Source: JBDWFY01 sp965275915 (GTDB taxonomy: Bacteria; Pseudomonadota; Alphaproteobacteria; Rhizobiales; Stappiaceae). Taken from it: DNA of 64,000 bases. Position numbers and translations under genes: made by a program. The stretch is taken from NCBI GenBank assembly GCA_965275915.1, contig CBDHYI010000007.1, forward strand, positions 62,001 to 126,000. The letters run 5' to 3'. Below the pieces are notes generated by a model. That model was not told the origin of the DNA, did no database searches, and saw only the letters and a program-made list of their open reading frames with translations. Positions 25,599-34,649 of this stretch are shown here, in pieces; within the stretch, counting starts at the first letter, position 1, and each line of letters begins with the position of its first letter.

Positions 25599-26530
25599 CT
25601 ACAGCCGACAGCAAAGATTTCCTCCTTCTGTCGAGCGAGGTCGAACTGGCCCTCTCGGAAGGTGCCCCGATTGTTGCACTTGAATCGACCATAATCACGC
25701 ACGGAATGCCCTGGCCGAAGAATGTTGAGACCGCCCGGGCCGTCGAGGCGGTTATCTATGACAGCGGTGCCATACCGGCCACCATCGCAGTCATGAACGG
25801 GCAGCTTTGCATCGGCCTCGAAGATGGTATGCTTGCAGAGCTTGGCGCAGCAGAAAACGTGCTGAAACTGTCACGCGCCGACCTTGCGCTTGCCATGTCT
25901 CAGAACCTGACCGGTTCGACAACCGTGGCGGCCACCATGATGGCGGCCCATGCGGCCGGTATCGGCGTGTTCGCAACAGGAGGCATCGGCGGCGTCCACA
26001 AGGGCGCCGAAACCAGCTTCGACATATCCGCTGACCTAGATGAACTTGCGCGGACGCCGGTTTGCGTGGTGGCCGCGGGCGCCAAGGCCCTTTTGGACAT
26101 CCCGAAAACGCTTGAGGTTCTGGAAACACGCGGGGTTCCGGTGATCGGCTACCAAACCGACCTTTTTCCAGCCTTCTGGTCGCGCAGCTCAAGCCTGCCC
26201 GCTCCGTTTACGCTCAATGCCGCCCAGGAGATTGCCCGCTTTTTGACGACCCGAAAGCAATTCGGCGATCATGGCGGGGTTCTGGTCGGCAATCCCGTGC
26301 CGGAGGCGGACGAAATCCCGGCAGAGGAGATGAGCGCGTTCATCGACCGCGCCCTTCAGGACGCCGAAGATCAAAATATACGGGGTAAGCAGGTAACCCC
26401 TTTCGTCCTGTCACGCATTTTCGAGCTGACCGACGGACGCAGTCTTGAGACCAATATTGCCCTGGTCAAAAACAACGCCCGGCTCGCCGCGGAGATCGCC
26501 GGCGCTCTGACAGCACCGCCCGAGCGCTGA
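25595..26530 (+). CDS. psuG: Pseudouridine-5'-phosphate glycosidase
   Basis: PsuG splits the C-C bond of pseudouridine-5'-phosphate to uracil and ribose-5-phosphate, a step in pseudouridine salvage. The 311-residue protein has VALESTIITHGMPWPKN near the N terminus, with the conserved glutamate. It also has LTGSTTVAATMMAAHAAGI, VFATGGIGGVHKGAE and VVAAGAKALLDIPKTLE with the catalytic-region lysine, GYQTDLFPAFW and an asparagine-rich C-terminal part (LVKNNARLAAEIA). These match the family end to end. Its ATG overlaps the psuK TGA (ATGA), indicating translational coupling. Confidence 0.95.
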   Translation: MTTADSKDFLLLSSEVELALSEGAPIVALESTIITHGMPWPKNVETARAVEAVIYDSGAIPATIAVMNGQLCIGLEDGMLAELGAAENVLKLSRADLALAMSQNLTGSTTVAATMMAAHAAGIGVFATGGIGGVHKGAETSFDISADLDELARTPVCVVAAGAKALLDIPKTLEVLETRGVPVIGYQTDLFPAFWSRSSSLPAPFTLNAAQEIARFLTTRKQFGDHGGVLVGNPVPEADEIPAEEMSAFIDRALQDAEDQNIRGKQVTPFVLSRIFELTDGRSLETNIALVKNNARLAAEIAGALTAPPER

Positions 26531-26891
26531 GCGGGAAATTGCCGGATTGGAAACCAAAGCATCATTGAAACGGACTTGGGAAACAACGGCGGGAAACGGA
26601 TTTGGCAGTCGGATTGCCATTTTTTGTCCTTAAAGTCAGCGACTTGATAGCACGAATGAAGCCACTGGCTGAGAACGGCGCCTGCGCGCAACCCCTGAGA
26701 GGTAAGACCGGCCAATTCAATGACCAACCGGGTACTCAGGCGCATATGGGCGCTTGTCGTTAGCCGGTAACATATGGCAGGGATAGTAACCGATGGCGGG
26801 AATGACAGCGTGAACCCGTTACAGAGGCGGCGGCGACCGAAAACAGCAGCGGTCCATTTACACCAGTTATTTTAAAAACAGAGGTAACCTG
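26531..26891. other. Intergenic region upstream of the TelA-like locus
   Basis: These 361 bases contain no supported gene. They separate psuG from a three-gene operon and presumably hold that operon's promoter. TAACCGGTACT-like fragments are too degenerate to call as operators. An AGAGGTAACCTG ribosome site lies directly before the next start. Confidence 0.4.
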
Positions 26892-28061
26892 ATGTCCGAC
26901 ACCGCACTTTCACCCATGCAATATCTCGACAAGGCCGTGGGCGCGCTTCGCGACATGGGTCTGATGCCCGATAAAGTCGAAGAAGCGCCGATCACACATC
27001 TTTTGGAGCAGATTTCTGATCTGGCTCCGGACAAGATCACGGCGATCGCCCGAACGCTCGGGCAGGCCGGTACATTCAACGAGATCGTACGGACCCAAAT
27101 TCAGGCAATGTCGATCGGCGACCGGTATGAAGAAATTACCGTAGCGTTTGACTCGATCCGCGACGATGCCAAAGAGATGGTGGACCAGCTTGCGGACGGC
27201 AAACTGAGTTTTATGGAAAAACTCTCCAATCGCTGGGCGGAATTCCGGCGGGGGTCCATTTCGGACCGCTTCCAGGACATCCGCTCCACTTATGTCGATG
27301 TGGCGAAGGACACCAAAGACCAGATCAACCGCGAACAGATTATTCTGGAAGCCTATCGCGACTTCCGCGGCGCCCTGAAACAGGCCGAAGTTCTGGCACT
27401 GGAGGTTTTGAATACTGCCGACAGCCGGCTTGACGCCTCCAAGTCATCCCTTGACGAGGCTTCCAAAAATGTTGAGGCCTATACGGGCGAGGATGCAGCC
27501 GAGAAGGCACGCCTTGAAATGGGACGCGACGAAAAAATGCGCGTCATGCAGGACGAAGAGAAGCGCTATCAGATTGCCAAGGATCTCTCCGACAACCTGA
27601 CCATCGGCTACAACACGTCCGAGGTGATCATGGCGCGGCTGATGCAGACGACCAATGCCAAGGAGCGGGTCTATGCGCAGGCTGTCAGCTTCTTCTCCAC
27701 AAACGACTCCGTTTTGACGGCGCTGAACGCATCCTTTACCGGTCTGCAGGGACTGCACGAGTCCACCGAAACACTGAATGCCATGAAAGAAGGCGTTTCA
27801 AAGAGCCTCGAAACACTGGCCGAAATCGGCGACGCGGTCCAGGAAGCGGCTCTGAAAGCCGGTTACGGCCCGACCGTTCAGGCCGCTGCTGTGAAGAAGC
27901 TCGTTGATTCCGTCGTCAATTTTCAGGTTAACTCACGGGAAATCATCAACGAGATGCGGGATATGGCGACAAAGAATTCCGCCGAGATCCGCGATGCGGT
28001 GGAAGACGGAAAACGACGGCTTGCAAAACTTGCAGCAGAAGGAAATTCGCTTGCATCCTGA
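26892..28061 (+). CDS. Helical cytosolic protein, TelA-like, first gene of an uncharacterised locus
   Basis: The 389-residue protein is predicted almost wholly helical, with no signal peptide, membrane helix or cysteines. Segments such as RYEEITVAFDSIRDDAKEM (residues ~77-95), DLSDNLTIGYNTSEVIMARL and TTNAKERVYAQAVSFFSTND resemble the layout of TelA/KlaA toxic-anion-resistance proteins, where long helices pack into a rod. The likeness is by pattern, not by a defined motif. Homologues that I recall in rhizobia are annotated only as cell surface protein, a label this sequence does not support. ATG 26892 follows AGAGGTAACCTG. A DUF6384 gene and a coiled-coil gene follow on the same strand, suggesting one complex. 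Confidence 0.6.
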   Translation: MSDTALSPMQYLDKAVGALRDMGLMPDKVEEAPITHLLEQISDLAPDKITAIARTLGQAGTFNEIVRTQIQAMSIGDRYEEITVAFDSIRDDAKEMVDQLADGKLSFMEKLSNRWAEFRRGSISDRFQDIRSTYVDVAKDTKDQINREQIILEAYRDFRGALKQAEVLALEVLNTADSRLDASKSSLDEASKNVEAYTGEDAAEKARLEMGRDEKMRVMQDEEKRYQIAKDLSDNLTIGYNTSEVIMARLMQTTNAKERVYAQAVSFFSTNDSVLTALNASFTGLQGLHESTETLNAMKEGVSKSLETLAEIGDAVQEAALKAGYGPTVQAAAVKKLVDSVVNFQVNSREIINEMRDMATKNSAEIRDAVEDGKRRLAKLAAEGNSLAS

Positions 28062-28146
28062 ACCGGATATTGCAATTGATCAGCCGGGAAACCAATCAGC
28101 TGCAGCAGATGGTTTCCCGGCAGTGTTGTTCTGACGGGAGCGTTTG

Positions 28147-29085
28147 ATGGCAGAGGCCGCTGACAAGGGCAATCTTCCATTAGATGAAATCATGATGGCG
28201 ATGGATGTGGTCGACACCCTCCGCCACAAGGAGACGATTGCCGAGCGGGAACTGGCCGACGATGCGCGCGAGGCGCGGCTGATCGAGCGACTGCAGGAAA
28301 TATACAGGAATCAAGGGATCGATGTCCCGGACCATATTCTTGCCAGGGGCGTTGCCGCCTTGAAAGAGGAACGGTTCGTCTACAAGCCGCCCACCGGAGG
28401 CTTCAATCTGTTCCTGGCCCGGCTTTATGTGTCCCGCTCCCGCTGGGGTCCGTATATATTGGCCTGCCTGGCGGTGCTTATCATCGCCTTCGCCGTCTGG
28501 TTTTTCCTCATCGAGCGGCCGCGACAACAGGCAATTTATGCCAAACAGGTTGAATTGACCGAGACCCTGCCCAATCGGATCGGCGAGTTGGTTGAGACCA
28601 TTGCCGCAGAATCCCAAATTCCCGAAGCTTCGGAACAGGCACGGCAAATAGCGGTGACCGGCAGCACGGCTGCAAGCGAGGGCATGCTGGAAGCATCCCG
28701 GAACGCGGTGCGCCAACTGGAAGCGCTGCTTGCGCGACTTCGCCTCACCTACGATGTGCGCATCGTTTCGCGTCCCGGCACACCATCGGGATTAACCAGG
28801 GTACCGGACGCAAACACCCGCGCAGAAAATTTCTACCTGGTTGTGGAAGCTCTGGGCGCCGACGACCAACCGATTACGCTCCCCATAAAGAGTGAGGAGG
28901 ACGGCAAGACGGGTCGGGTCTCGATCTGGGCCCAACGCGTGCCGGAACAGACATTCGAGGCGGTGCGAAAGGACAAAGCAGACGACGGTATCGTTCAGGA
29001 CAACTTGCTCGGCAGCAAAAAACACGGCTTTATCGAGCCGGACTGGCAAATGCCGGTCCAATCCGGAGCTATCACAAAATGGTAG
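28147..29085 (+). CDS. DUF6384 family membrane protein
   Basis: The 312-residue protein starts with a conserved helical segment (LDEIMMAMDVVDTLRHKE, then LIERLQEIYRNQGIDVPDH) and reaches a single membrane helix at residues 101-121 (GPYILACLAVLIIAFAVW). After it comes a charged helical stretch and a C-terminal mixed domain (YDVRIVSRPGTPSGLTR, NFYLVVEALGAD). This matches my memory of DUF6384, whose function is unknown. The C-terminal part probably faces the periplasm and the first 95 residues the cytosol. ATG 28147 has a GGGAG site. It lies 85 bases after the TelA-like gene and 40 before the coiled-coil gene. Confidence 0.7.
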   Translation: MAEAADKGNLPLDEIMMAMDVVDTLRHKETIAERELADDAREARLIERLQEIYRNQGIDVPDHILARGVAALKEERFVYKPPTGGFNLFLARLYVSRSRWGPYILACLAVLIIAFAVWFFLIERPRQQAIYAKQVELTETLPNRIGELVETIAAESQIPEASEQARQIAVTGSTAASEGMLEASRNAVRQLEALLARLRLTYDVRIVSRPGTPSGLTRVPDANTRAENFYLVVEALGADDQPITLPIKSEEDGKTGRVSIWAQRVPEQTFEAVRKDKADDGIVQDNLLGSKKHGFIEPDWQMPVQSGAITKW

Positions 29086-29125
29086 GCGCTGATCCGTTGT
29101 TTAACCGGCGTAAGGACAGAGCGGC

Positions 29126-30595
29126 ATGGTAAGCGGCCGTCAGACCATGGCCTCAATAGAAGAAGCGATGCGGGGCCTGTCACGCGAGGAAAATGACATT
29201 CGCCGGCAGTTGGAGGAACTCACCAGGAAAATCGGTGAACTGCAGGCACATGAAACCGATTCCTATCAGGACCTCGCCCGTTTCCGGCTTGAGCAAAACG
29301 CCGGCGAAGCAGTTTCAGGACGCCTAGACAAGGCCGGCAGAGAAGCGCGCCGGATTATTGCCGAACGCGTCATGCTGCTTGACGAGATCCGGCACCAGCA
29401 ACAGACCGCCGCAGAGGCGCTTGAGGCAAACGAGAAAGTGCGTGCCGCCCTTGCGGACCGGCGCGAACAGGAAGCCGGAGAACTGGAGAGCGTGCTTGAT
29501 GCTGTGGACGACAGACTCGCCGACGATCCGGCCTATCTGAAAAAAAAGGAAGAGACAGAACAGGCAGTCGCAACAGCCAAAGCGGCCCGGGAAAAGGCGG
29601 ACCTTGCCGCGGCGGACCGGGACGAAAAAGCAGCGGCCTACGAACAAGACACGTTGTTCGTATATTTGTGGAAGCGCAAGTATGGAACGGCTGACTATTC
29701 AAGCCGGGGCGTCATCCGTTGGCTCGACGGCAAAATCGCAAAAATGATCGGCTATTCGGACGCACGACCCAATTACAGGATGCTGACGGAAATCCCGATC
29801 AGGCTTGATGAGCACGCCAACCGCCTGCTTGAAGACAGCCAGAAACAGGCACAAGCGCTTTCCGACATTTCCCGTGCAACGGCCGCCGATATCGCCGGCC
29901 GCGACCTGGTGCTTGAGATCGAGAAAATCGACCAGCAAATCAGCGTCCAGCAACAGGAGCGGGATACGCTGGAAAGCACGCTGAATACGCTTGATCAGAA
30001 ATCGCAAAGCATGGCGGAAGGCACAGATCCGGCCTTTAAGAGGGCCTCGGACGCACTTCAGGCCTCCCTGAAACAGGAAACCGTTCAGAATCTGCTGCGT
30101 GACGCGATCGACACCCCGGCCGAAGAAGATGACGCGATCGTTCGCAAGATTATTACGATCACCGACGAGATTTCCGAAGCCGAACGGGAAAGCCGTCAGT
30201 ATCGGGATGATCTGCACGACCTATCCAGACGTCGCTCGGAACTTGCCAAAGTGACCGATCGGTTTCGGCGAAACAGATACGATGAGTATGGCTCGGACTT
30301 CCGTGACGACGGTCTGGCCGGAGTCGTCCTGGGCGAATTGATCAAGGGCGCGATTTCCGGGGCTGAATATTGGGCGCGGGCGCAAAAGTCCCATCGGCGG
30401 CGCAGACCACAGGGACGCAGAGGCAATGCTTTTCCCGGAGGCCTCGGCCTGCCCGGTTCGCTCGGCGGAACATTTCCATCTGCCAAGGGCGACTTTCCCG
30501 ACTTTGGTGGCATGACCCGCGACAGCATGAGCGGTGGCAGACGAAAGCCGCGCAGCTCAGGAGGAGACGGGTTCCGTACCGGAGATACATTCTGA
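29126..30595 (+). CDS. Large coiled-coil protein, third gene of the TelA-like locus
   Basis: The 489-residue protein is rich in Glu, Gln, Arg and Lys and has long heptad-like runs at residues ~10-180 and 250-400, predicting extended coiled coils. Between them, at about residues 180-240, lies a distinct globular patch (LFVYLWKRKYGTADYSSRGVIRWLDG, MIGYSDARPNYRML). The last 75 residues are low-complexity, basic and glycine-rich (RRRRPQGRRG, then GGLGLPGSLGG). There is no signal peptide. I recognise no named family. ATG 29126 follows AAGGACAGAGCGGC; a second ATG seven codons later is possible. Its place after the TelA-like and DUF6384 genes suggests a scaffold that joins them. Confidence 0.7.
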   Translation: MVSGRQTMASIEEAMRGLSREENDIRRQLEELTRKIGELQAHETDSYQDLARFRLEQNAGEAVSGRLDKAGREARRIIAERVMLLDEIRHQQQTAAEALEANEKVRAALADRREQEAGELESVLDAVDDRLADDPAYLKKKEETEQAVATAKAAREKADLAAADRDEKAAAYEQDTLFVYLWKRKYGTADYSSRGVIRWLDGKIAKMIGYSDARPNYRMLTEIPIRLDEHANRLLEDSQKQAQALSDISRATAADIAGRDLVLEIEKIDQQISVQQQERDTLESTLNTLDQKSQSMAEGTDPAFKRASDALQASLKQETVQNLLRDAIDTPAEEDDAIVRKIITITDEISEAERESRQYRDDLHDLSRRRSELAKVTDRFRRNRYDEYGSDFRDDGLAGVVLGELIKGAISGAEYWARAQKSHRRRRPQGRRGNAFPGGLGLPGSLGGTFPSAKGDFPDFGGMTRDSMSGGRRKPRSSGGDGFRTGDTF

Positions 30596-30655
30596 CTTTT
30601 CGAATCTCCGGTCCAACCCGGACTTCTCGCACGCCCTGTCGTCCGGGTTAAGCGA

Positions 30656-31345
30656 TCAGTGAGCCATCGGTGACCGGCGCCTCTGCCGATGGATCTTGTC
30701 GAGTTTTAATGTCACTGCCGCAAAAATCATCCAGCCGAGATGGAAACAAACCCCGGCCAGGATAACCGCTGTACCCGGCACCGGGCCGATCGTCGCCCGA
30801 TCAATAGCATCCTGAAGACTTGCAAGCGGCGTCGGATGGATCGCAAGCTTGCCGTAATAGGAAATCGCCTGGATCGCAAAAATCCATGAGTAGTTGTTCC
30901 TGAGCCGGCGGCCGATAGCCCGCATGAAGCTGATATGATAGTGGGGGGTCGTATAGTCGTCCGCCAGAAGTGCCGCCCAATCGTGACCTGCCTTGACAGG
31001 TTTGCCGTTCAACAACGGAACATAGAGATCCGTCTCCATCAGGCGGGCCCGTGCGCGAAACAGATTGTAGTATCGGTACCGGCGGGCCTCCAGCAGGAGA
31101 AAAAACGATACCAGAAACCCGACGAGCACCATTGGCAGCGGCGACGCTTCAATATTGCTGAAGGTGACCGACAGCGCGATCCCTGTCGTGACAACAGCCC
31201 AGTTCGTGGTGTTGTCCAGACGTGTCCGCCAGTGGGTGCTGCGATAGACCTCCCCGCGATAAAGATGCGCAAGCGCCCCCAGAGCAGCCGGATCGAACGG
31301 TTTTACGAGGTCAGGGACAGGCTCCGAGGCCACCTTGTCATCCAT
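30656..31345 (-). CDS. DUF2270 family membrane protein
   Basis: The 229-residue protein carries the DUF2270 signature ALAHLYRGEVYRSTHWRTRLDNTTNWAVV. Four hydrophobic helices follow (about residues 50-66, 70-88, 150-166 and 185-212), with a conserved loop between (RLMETDLYVPLL, DYTTPHYHISF). The family is uncharacterised. It faces the TelA-like operon tail-to-tail, 60 bases away, so shared function is possible but not shown by orientation. The ATG at 31345 lacks a strong ribosome site, but the family's start is near here. Confidence 0.85.
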   Translation of the reverse strand: MDDKVASEPVPDLVKPFDPAALGALAHLYRGEVYRSTHWRTRLDNTTNWAVVTTGIALSVTFSNIEASPLPMVLVGFLVSFFLLLEARRYRYYNLFRARARLMETDLYVPLLNGKPVKAGHDWAALLADDYTTPHYHISFMRAIGRRLRNNYSWIFAIQAISYYGKLAIHPTPLASLQDAIDRATIGPVPGTAVILAGVCFHLGWMIFAAVTLKLDKIHRQRRRSPMAH

Positions 31346-31590
31346 CTCACCGTTCCCCTCCCCGACCGGATGGGCTTTGGGGCTTAACAGACCTCACAAG
31401 ACCACGACGATGGGCGATTGCACCACCGATATCCGATGCGATGATTTTTGTTGTTTTCATAACTCGGATCATACCCTTCTCTTTCGGCTGATCCAAATTC
31501 CGCATAGTCGCCAACCGTCTCCCGTGGCTGATCATCGGCTGCCAAACTGCCAAATCAACAAAGCAAAGACGGGGAATCCCGCATGTCGGC

Positions 31591-32493
31591 TTATTCGCCG
31601 GCACGTGATCCTTGTGAGAGGCGGCTAATTCCATAAAGCCTGCGGTGCTCGCTGGGCGTCATGCCTGTCATGCGTGTAAAGAATCGGCTGAAATAGGCGG
31701 CGTCCCTGAAGCCCAACTTCTCACCCACTTCCGACACGGGCATGTGCGTGAAGGCCAGATGGCGCTTTGCTTCGATAAGTCGGCGTGACCGAATGACATC
31801 TCCGGGTGATTTGCCAAGTATCCTGCGGCAATCTCGATTGAGCTGCAGACGAGATGTTCCAAGCGCCGTCGCATAAGCTTCAAGCGTCCAGTCCTGATCA
31901 TAGTAGGTCTCCACCAGAGAACAGAACCGTCTGACCCGCTCCTCGCGATGCGTGAAATACGTACGCAATTCCTCATCCTCATCGATGTCTCTGGCCATGA
32001 GAATGAAAAGGCTTTGGATGAGAGCACGCATCGCTTCGTTTCGCCATTGCCTGATACCGACAAATTCCCCGCCGATATCGTCGAACAGAGCCTGCATTCG
32101 CCGAAATGCCGGCCGTTGCGATGTCAGGTACCTTGGCTGTGCAAACGACCGGCCCTCAAGACTGATCTGCTCAAGCGCGTCGTGAAGATGTCCCTTGCCA
32201 AGGCTGACAACCCCACCGTTCATATCATCGGGAAACCGGAAAGCATGAACGACCATATCCGGAATGAACAGAAGCGCCGGCTGTTCGGTCAGGAAGATCC
32301 GGTCGCCCAGTTGAACGCGGACACCGGCCATCTCAAACAAAAACAGCTGAGCGAGTCCGTCATGCCGGTGCGGTTTGATCGTCCAGTTGTGGCGAAGACT
32401 GCGCTCCCGGATCCTCTCATAGTGCAGATAATCCGGCGTCGTTTGTTCAAGAAATTCACCGTAAAGCGCAAATGTCGGGATGCTCGTCTGCAT
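31591..32493 (-). CDS. pobR: AraC-family activator of pobA, PobR-like
   Basis: The roughly 300-residue regulator has a cupin-like N-terminal sensing domain with histidines (IKPHRHDGLAQLFLF) and a C-terminal double helix-turn-helix: LEAYATALGTSRLQLNRDCR and SEVGEKLGFRDAAYFSRFFTRMTGMTPSEHRR. The divergent neighbour is pobA, 4-hydroxybenzoate hydroxylase, and this pairing is standard for AraC-type PobR, which activates pobA in response to 4-hydroxybenzoate. ATG 32493 gives MQTSIPTFALYGE, the usual start; a GTG/ATG a few codons upstream is also open. The 207-base gap to pobA should contain its binding site, which I could not delimit. Confidence 0.9.
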   Translation of the reverse strand: MQTSIPTFALYGEFLEQTTPDYLHYERIRERSLRHNWTIKPHRHDGLAQLFLFEMAGVRVQLGDRIFLTEQPALLFIPDMVVHAFRFPDDMNGGVVSLGKGHLHDALEQISLEGRSFAQPRYLTSQRPAFRRMQALFDDIGGEFVGIRQWRNEAMRALIQSLFILMARDIDEDEELRTYFTHREERVRRFCSLVETYYDQDWTLEAYATALGTSRLQLNRDCRRILGKSPGDVIRSRRLIEAKRHLAFTHMPVSEVGEKLGFRDAAYFSRFFTRMTGMTPSEHRRLYGISRLSQGSRAGE

Positions 32494-32700
32494 CAATTTG
32501 CCTATCATATTTCAAAAACGGACCGAAATATCTCTCCCATTGATACAATAGTGCAAATAACTGATGCAAACGTCCATTGTCGGCCGTCAGGATTTCAAGC
32601 AAGCTCAACAGCCTGCAGAGGTCGCGGTCGGTAGCCTGTTTTCTCAACGCCAGACGCTGCCTTGAAAACGCATCGGAGACATCAAGAACCAGGGCGAATT

Positions 32701-33888
32701 GTGAGCAAAACCCACACCACACAGGTCGGCATAATCGGTGCGGGACCCGCCGGTCTGCTGCTGTCGCAAATGCTTCACAGGGACAGTATCGCTTCCATTG
32801 TCATCGACCGGCAGAGCCGGGATCATATTGAAGCGCGCGTACGGGCCGGTGTGCTTGAATGGGGGACGGTCGAAACACTGCGCGAGGCGGGGGTCGGCGA
32901 GCGGATGGATCGTGAAGGCCTTCCCCATGACGGTTTCGACATCGCCTATGACGGAGAACGCCATCGTATCGACCTGAAAGGCCTCACCGGCAAACAGGTC
33001 ATGGTCTACGGCCAGACAGAGCTGACCAAAGACCTTATCTCGCAGCGCGTGTCGGACGGGGCTGAACTACACTTCGGTGTCGGGGAAACAGCTGTCTCGG
33101 CTGCCGATACGGACAAACCGCAAATTCGCTTTGAAAAGGACGGGCAGCCGCACACCATCGTTTGCGACTATATTGCCGGCTGCGACGGGTATCACGGCAT
33201 CTCCAGACAGAGCATCCCATCTGACGTTTTGCGGTCCTACGAACGGATCTACCCTTTTGGCTGGCTCGGCATTCTGACGGAACAGCCACCCGTCTCGCAC
33301 GAACTTATCTATGCCCACCATGCGCGCGGATTTGCACTGTGCTCAATGCGCTCCAAAACGCGCAGCCGCTATTATGTCCAGTGCCCGATCGATGATGACA
33401 TCGCCAACTGGTCCGATGACCGTTTCTGGGACGAGTTGTCCCTCAGGATTGGAACCGACACGGCGGCGCATCTTCACAAGGGTCCGTCGTTTGAGAAAAG
33501 CATTGCGCCGCTGCGATCCTATGTCGCCGAACCGATGCGTTACGGCAACCTGTTCCTCGCCGGCGATGCCGCCCATATCGTCCCCCCGACCGGCGCCAAA
33601 GGCCTCAATCTCGCCGTCGGCGACGTCCGCATCCTGGCTCATGCCTTCCGCCGGTTCTACCAGGATAAGGACAGCCACGATCTGGCAACCTATTCCGACA
33701 GAGCCCTGAAGCGTGTCTGGAAAGCCGAGCGTTTCTCGTGGTACCTCTCCACCCTGCTCCACCAGTTCCCGGAAAACAGCCCCTTCGAAAAACGCATGCA
33801 GCACGCGGAGTTCGAATATATCGCCGAATCCGAAACCGGCTCCCGCTCAATCGCGGAGAATTACGTGGGATTGCCGTTTGAGGTTTAG
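32701..33888 (+). CDS. pobA: 4-hydroxybenzoate 3-monooxygenase
   Basis: This flavoprotein hydroxylates 4-hydroxybenzoate to protocatechuate with NADPH and O2, feeding the beta-ketoadipate pathway. From GTG 32701 (after AGGGCGAATT) the 395-residue protein has the expected length. It has FAD motif GAGPAG at residues 13-18, RVRAGVLEWGTVETL, and the second FAD motif GDAAHIVPPTGAKGLNLA near residue 284. No protocatechuate dioxygenase genes are in this window, so the rest of the pathway lies elsewhere. It is divergent from pobR. The stop TAG (33886-33888) is the start of a TAGGCTCAGGACTCAT repeat tip, so the last residues may reflect an insertion. Confidence 0.95.
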   Translation: MSKTHTTQVGIIGAGPAGLLLSQMLHRDSIASIVIDRQSRDHIEARVRAGVLEWGTVETLREAGVGERMDREGLPHDGFDIAYDGERHRIDLKGLTGKQVMVYGQTELTKDLISQRVSDGAELHFGVGETAVSAADTDKPQIRFEKDGQPHTIVCDYIAGCDGYHGISRQSIPSDVLRSYERIYPFGWLGILTEQPPVSHELIYAHHARGFALCSMRSKTRSRYYVQCPIDDDIANWSDDRFWDELSLRIGTDTAAHLHKGPSFEKSIAPLRSYVAEPMRYGNLFLAGDAAHIVPPTGAKGLNLAVGDVRILAHAFRRFYQDKDSHDLATYSDRALKRVWKAERFSWYLSTLLHQFPENSPFEKRMQHAEFEYIAESETGSRSIAENYVGLPFEV

Positions 33889-33901
33889 GCTCAGGACTCA
33901 T
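33886..33901. repeat. Short tip of the TAGGCTCAGGAC repeat family
   Basis: TAGGCTCAGGACTCAT matches the arm of the 1486-1756 element at 14 of 16 bases and begins with the pobA stop codon. No further similarity is seen downstream. Confidence 0.5.
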
Positions 33902-34002
33902 CGGGCGGATGTAAAGCACCCTCTCCACCCGATCGGAAACGCATTCAATTTGCGCTCCTTTCCGATCGAAGAAGAAACGCAGCTGATTTTGAAGAAAAAC
34001 GG

Positions 34003-34078
<76 letters not shown>

Positions 34079-34395
34079 CCGGGCGCGGTTTATGGATACC
34101 ATCAACGCCTGAGATCGACGTCTTATAGGGAACTCGGTTCCGCGTGTCCAGCGTCTATGCCGATTTTTTTCGATGGTCTCGGCCGTTTGTCAACAAATCG
34201 GATTTTGAGGCGAAAGTTCAAATACTTCATAGGCTTATCGGCGACTGACAATCGAAGTAAGCCGCTTTCCACCGGTGTATTTTCAGCGTTTGCCGGACGT
34301 GGCAGAGCGAACGTGCGCCGCCGGATCAATCAATCCGGGAAACCCGGCCGTAAAGTCGCTCAAAACTGATTGCAAAAACGCCCGGCTTACCGCCG

Positions 34396-34608
34396 TCAAA
34401 GTCTGTCGTCTTCGTCCGGATCATCCTCCTCAGCTGCGGGGATGGCATAGGAGCCCTGGAGCCAGCGGTGCAAATCAAGGTCTGCGCAACGCTTCGAACA
34501 GAAGGGGAAATAGGTGCGGTCGACCGGTTTTTTGCAGATCGGACAGCCGCGGGAGGCGCGTTTGGGCTTACCGATCCCTTTTTCATTGTCATTTGCGCTG
34601 TTTGTCAT
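34396..34608 (-). CDS. yacG: DNA gyrase inhibitor YacG
   Basis: The 70-residue protein has the YacG zinc site, CPICKKPVDRTYFPFCSKRC, with four cysteines spaced Cx2C and Cx3C, followed by ADLDLHRWLQGSY, a family constant. YacG binds GyrB and blocks DNA binding by gyrase. An acidic tail (AAEEDDPDEDD) follows. I chose ATG 34608 (MTNSANDNEKG); the longer frame overlaps maf. The order infA-maf-yacG is typical of alphaproteobacteria and the genes are probably co-transcribed. Confidence 0.93.
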   Translation of the reverse strand: MTNSANDNEKGIGKPKRASRGCPICKKPVDRTYFPFCSKRCADLDLHRWLQGSYAIPAAEEDDPDEDDRL

Positions 34609-34649
34609 AGAGGGACACCTCGTCGCCGCCGCTCTGTCGTCCGCTCGGA

